Positions 38,509 through 40,779 of a stretch of 40,779 bases of DNA are shown here, piece after piece. Position 1 is the first letter of the stretch. Each line of letters starts with the position of its first letter. The translations under genes were made by a program, and so were the position numbers. The notes below the pieces were generated by a model, which saw only the letters and a program-made list of their open reading frames with translations, was not told the DNA's origin and ran no database searches. The DNA comes from Actinomycetota bacterium. Lineage in GTDB: Bacteria > Actinomycetota > Actinomycetes > Nanopelagicales > Nanopelagicaceae. Location of the stretch: contig VGAF01000002.1 in NCBI GenBank assembly GCA_016870855.1, forward strand, positions 1 through 40,779, written 5' to 3'.

Positions 38509-39502
38509 GCCGTTTCCTGTCGACTGCGTAAAGAGCAATCGACATCGCCACACTAGCGTTTAGTGATTCAACGGTATTGCTCATCGGTATCTTGATTAAT
38601 AAATCGCAATTCTCGCGGACTAACCTTGAGAGCCCACGCCCTTCGCTTCCAACAACGATGTAAAGCGGCTGGTCGGCTATCTCTATAGCCTCAACCGCAG
38701 TATCGGCATCCCCATCTAGCCCCACGATAAAGCAGCCAAATTCCTTTGCGTCCTGCATTGAGCGAACTAGGTTTGTAACCTGAGCGATTGGCAACCGTGC
38801 AGCAGCTCCCGCGGATGACTTCCAGGCCGCTGCAGTTAAAGGGGCGTTGCGTCGCTCTGGGATCAATAATCCATCTGCGCCAAATGCCGCAGCGCTTCGA
38901 GCAATCGCACCGATATTCCGTGGATCAGTTACGCCATCAACAGCAACAAATAGCGCGGGCTCTTTTGCGCGAGCGAAAATTTCTTTCTGGGATGAGTATC
39001 GGAATGGTTTTGCAACGAGGGCGATTCCTTGGTGATTGGCGATACCAGTCATATTTTCGATCTGACGCCGCTCCACCTCACGGATCCCAAGTCCCATCTT
39101 CTGGGCGAGCTTTACGCTCTCCTCTAACCGCTCATCAATATCAACGCCAGTTGCAACAACTAACTCTTTGGCCGGAATTCCAGCGCGAAGCGCTTCAACT
39201 ACCGCGTTACGTCCAGCAATCGTGTCATGGTGTTCGCGTGGCTCACGTCTGAAGTCGCGCTTTCTATCACCGCGCTTACTATCAATTCGCTTACGTTCAA
39301 CGCGCTTTCTTCCAAAATCACCACGCCCCGAACCGCGTCGCTCTGAATCTCTGCCTGAATCTCTGCGCTCTGATCGGTCGCGATCTCCTCGTTTCTGTTC
39401 AGAATCTTTACCACCGCGATACTTCTTATGGTTTGGGCGATTCTCCGCTTTTGGCGTTGGCCCTCTGCCGCGAAGAGCGCGTCGCTTTGGTTGCTTCGCC
39501 AT
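38498..39502 (-). CDS. rlmB: 23S rRNA (guanosine-2'-O)-methyltransferase RlmB
   Basis: SAM-dependent 2'-O-methylation of a guanosine in 23S rRNA (G2251 in E. coli). 334 residues. About the first 85 residues form a tail of Arg, Lys, Asp, Glu, Ser and Gly, with repeats like RRDSGRDSERRGSGRGDF; it is probably disordered and RNA-binding. Then the substrate-binding domain (IAGRNAVVEALRAGIPAKELVV) and the SPOUT catalytic domain with VDGVTDPRNIGAIARSAAAFGADG, VVGSEGRGLSRLVRE and IPMSNTVESLNASVAMSIAL. It starts directly against the cysS stop codon, the usual actinobacterial order. Confidence 0.92.
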   Translation of the reverse strand: MAKQPKRRALRGRGPTPKAENRPNHKKYRGGKDSEQKRGDRDRSERRDSGRDSERRGSGRGDFGRKRVERKRIDSKRGDRKRDFRREPREHHDTIAGRNAVVEALRAGIPAKELVVATGVDIDERLEESVKLAQKMGLGIREVERRQIENMTGIANHQGIALVAKPFRYSSQKEIFARAKEPALFVAVDGVTDPRNIGAIARSAAAFGADGLLIPERRNAPLTAAAWKSSAGAAARLPIAQVTNLVRSMQDAKEFGCFIVGLDGDADTAVEAIEIADQPLYIVVGSEGRGLSRLVRENCDLLIKIPMSNTVESLNASVAMSIALYAVDRKRHAI

Positions 39503-40779
39503 TTAGTTCACGCTCCATCTCGGTCCATTAGGTGTATCTTCAATTGAGATTCCCATCGCAACAATCCGATCTCTAATCGCATCCGCTGCTGAGAAGTCCT
39601 TACGGACTCGGGCCGCTTCTCGTTGTTCAAGAAGCAAGGCAATCAAGCCATCTACGGCCTTATCCAACTTCTTATTGCCAGATTCACCAAATGCTGGGTC
39701 AAAGGGATCGCAACCCAAGATATCTAGCGCTCCACGGATCTTCTTTGCGTATGAAAGCGCGGTCTTGGCCTCACTTAACGCGCTATTTCCAGCACGCAAC
39801 CATTCGGAAATTTGTGCAAGCGCTTGTGGCACAGCAAGATCGTCATCAAGAGCAGCCTTTAGCTCCGGTGCAATCTCTTTACCAATCTCGCCTTCCAACT
39901 TTTTAACCCGGAGTAAGAAGTTCTCAATCCGGCGAAATGCGGTTGCGGATTCATCGAGGGCTTCAAATGAGAACTCCAACATCGATCGATAATGAGCGCT
40001 GCCGAGATACCAACGAAGTTCGATTCCGCGCACCCGCTTTAGTACTTCCGTAACGATGAGCGAATTACCAAGTGACTTGCTCATCTTCTCACCGCTCGTT
40101 GTAACCCAAGCGTTATGCATCCAACGCCGGGCAAACTTTTGACCGGCCGCTTCAGATTGGGCAATTTCATTTTCATGGTGCGGGAAGATCAGATCTAATC
40201 CACCGCCATGGATATCAAACTCATCTCCTAGATATGCGCGCGCCATTGCCGAGCACTCAAGATGCCAACCAGGACGCCCGGCTCCCCATGGAGTCGGCCA
40301 AGCAGGTTCACCTGGTTTTGCAGCTTTCCATAACGCGAAATCTCTTGGATCTCGTTTGAAAGTATCTTCTGCATCCCCCGCGCTCTGGAGATCATCTAAT
40401 TTTTGGTTTGAGAGCGTGAGGTAGCGCTTCAATTTACGAACCTCTAGATAAACATCGCCATTTCCTGGCGCATATGCCGAACCATTTGCAATCAGAGTCT
40501 CCATCAACTCAATCATCTGGGTTATGTGCCCGGTTGCACGCGGTTCGTAGGTAGGAGGCAGAACATTTAATGCGCGATAAGCATCAGCAAAGGCCCGTTC
40601 ATACTTCATCGCTACCGCCCACCAAGGCATCGCTTCATGAGTAGCTTTATGTAAGACCTTGTCATCAATATCAGTCACATTCCGTACGAAAGTAACCGCT
40701 AAGCCGCTCGCCTCAAGCCATCTCCGCAAGATATCGAAGTTAACTCCGCTTCGAATATGGCCAATGTGTGGAGCTGCCT
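39503..40779 (-). CDS. cysS: cysteine--tRNA ligase, 5' end cut by the window
   Basis: Charges tRNA-Cys with cysteine; class I synthetase. About 425 residues are visible. The frame stays open to the window edge, where PHIGHIRSGVNFDILRRWLE shows the HIGH motif; roughly 30-40 N-terminal residues lie outside. KMSKS is in GEKMSKSLGNSL. The zinc-ligand region FDIHGGGLDLIFPHHENEIAQSEA is present. The anticodon-binding C-terminal part (QREAARVRKDFSAADAIRDRI) identifies CysS and excludes the shorter mycothiol enzyme MshC. The true start and promoter cannot be seen. Confidence 0.94.
   Translation of the reverse strand, partial: AAPHIGHIRSGVNFDILRRWLEASGLAVTFVRNVTDIDDKVLHKATHEAMPWWAVAMKYERAFADAYRALNVLPPTYEPRATGHITQMIELMETLIANGSAYAPGNGDVYLEVRKLKRYLTLSNQKLDDLQSAGDAEDTFKRDPRDFALWKAAKPGEPAWPTPWGAGRPGWHLECSAMARAYLGDEFDIHGGGLDLIFPHHENEIAQSEAAGQKFARRWMHNAWVTTSGEKMSKSLGNSLIVTEVLKRVRGIELRWYLGSAHYRSMLEFSFEALDESATAFRRIENFLLRVKKLEGEIGKEIAPELKAALDDDLAVPQALAQISEWLRAGNSALSEAKTALSYAKKIRGALDILGCDPFDPAFGESGNKKLDKAVDGLIALLLEQREAARVRKDFSAADAIRDRIVAMGISIEDTPNGPRWSVN

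Noticed and set aside
38788..39252. 154-codon open frame antisense to rlmB
   Set aside because: Shadow of a well-conserved gene; its product is Gln/Arg-rich with no recognisable domain.
39503..40779. Mycothiol ligase MshC instead of CysS
   Set aside because: The C-terminal anticodon-binding region (RVRKDFSAADAIRDRI) is that of CysS and is absent from MshC.
1..40779. CRISPR arrays, insertion sequences, integrases, prophage genes, rRNA
   Set aside because: No regularly spaced repeats, transposase or integrase motifs, phage structural genes or rRNA-like stretches were seen on either strand.

Overview
The window looks like chromosomal DNA of a streamlined, low-GC actinobacterium, most likely a freshwater planktonic one of the acI / Nanopelagicales type (Candidatus Planktophila or a relative). 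The support is the actinobacteria-restricted families (DUF3027, DUF2530, DUF3263, the CtaG-CopD fusion, a 370-residue citrate synthase, a groEL without groES), a base composition that looks below 50% GC by eye, almost no spacer DNA and many leaderless genes. The genus is inferred, not proven. I see no rRNA, CRISPR array, insertion sequence, prophage or replication origin. No gap without a gene reaches 300 bases; the largest are 24079-24329 and 15395-15630.

Layout. 1-6.9 kb: folate cyclo-ligase, acyl-CoA dehydrogenase, CtaG-CopD copper/cytochrome oxidase assembly protein, FmdB zinc ribbon, MMPL exporter and purU. 6.9-13.2 kb: tRNA-Arg(CCT), a carboxynorspermidine-dehydrogenase-like protein coupled to an SDR, a secreted coiled-coil protein, a Tat-exported Rieske protein, a membrane diguanylate cyclase and homospermidine synthase. 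13.2-19.9 kb: photolyase, an esterase, citrate synthase, pdxH, serC, an MFS transporter and a candidate 26-residue membrane protein. 19.8-24.1 kb, mainly minus strand: MFS exporter, DUF2530, cold-shock protein, DUF3027 and groEL under a CIRCE operator. 24.3-26.9 kb: the DUF1800/DUF1501 pair. 26.9-34.7 kb: DUF3263, a PLP decarboxylase overlapped by an NmrA/DUF2867 protein, type II NADH dehydrogenase, a cholesterol-oxidase-like GMC enzyme, an FMN split-barrel protein, a phosphoribosyltransferase, a DUF305 lipoprotein and tRNA-Thr(TGT). 34.7-40.8 kb: lacZ, an SGNH hydrolase, rlmB and the 3' part of cysS.

How genes fit together. One-carbon metabolism is represented by the cyclo-ligase and PurU. 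Central and amino-acid metabolism is represented by citrate synthase, SerC and the PLP oxidase PdxH. Respiration is represented by NDH-2 and CtaG-CopD. Two enzymes of the saccharopine-dehydrogenase fold, one a clear homospermidine synthase, point to polyamine metabolism.

The strongest non-coding signals are three. First, a -10 box TANNNT lies 6-7 bases before the start codon of at least ten genes, which implies leaderless mRNAs and helps decide several starts. Second, two divergent gene pairs share a symmetric -10 box. Third, the leader of homospermidine synthase can fold into a possible H-type pseudoknot followed by a hairpin that hides the ribosome binding site. The other saccharopine-fold gene also has a sequesterable ribosome binding site. 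These leaders are the best candidates for something undescribed. Three very small ORFs (38, 21 and 26 codons) also deserve attention.
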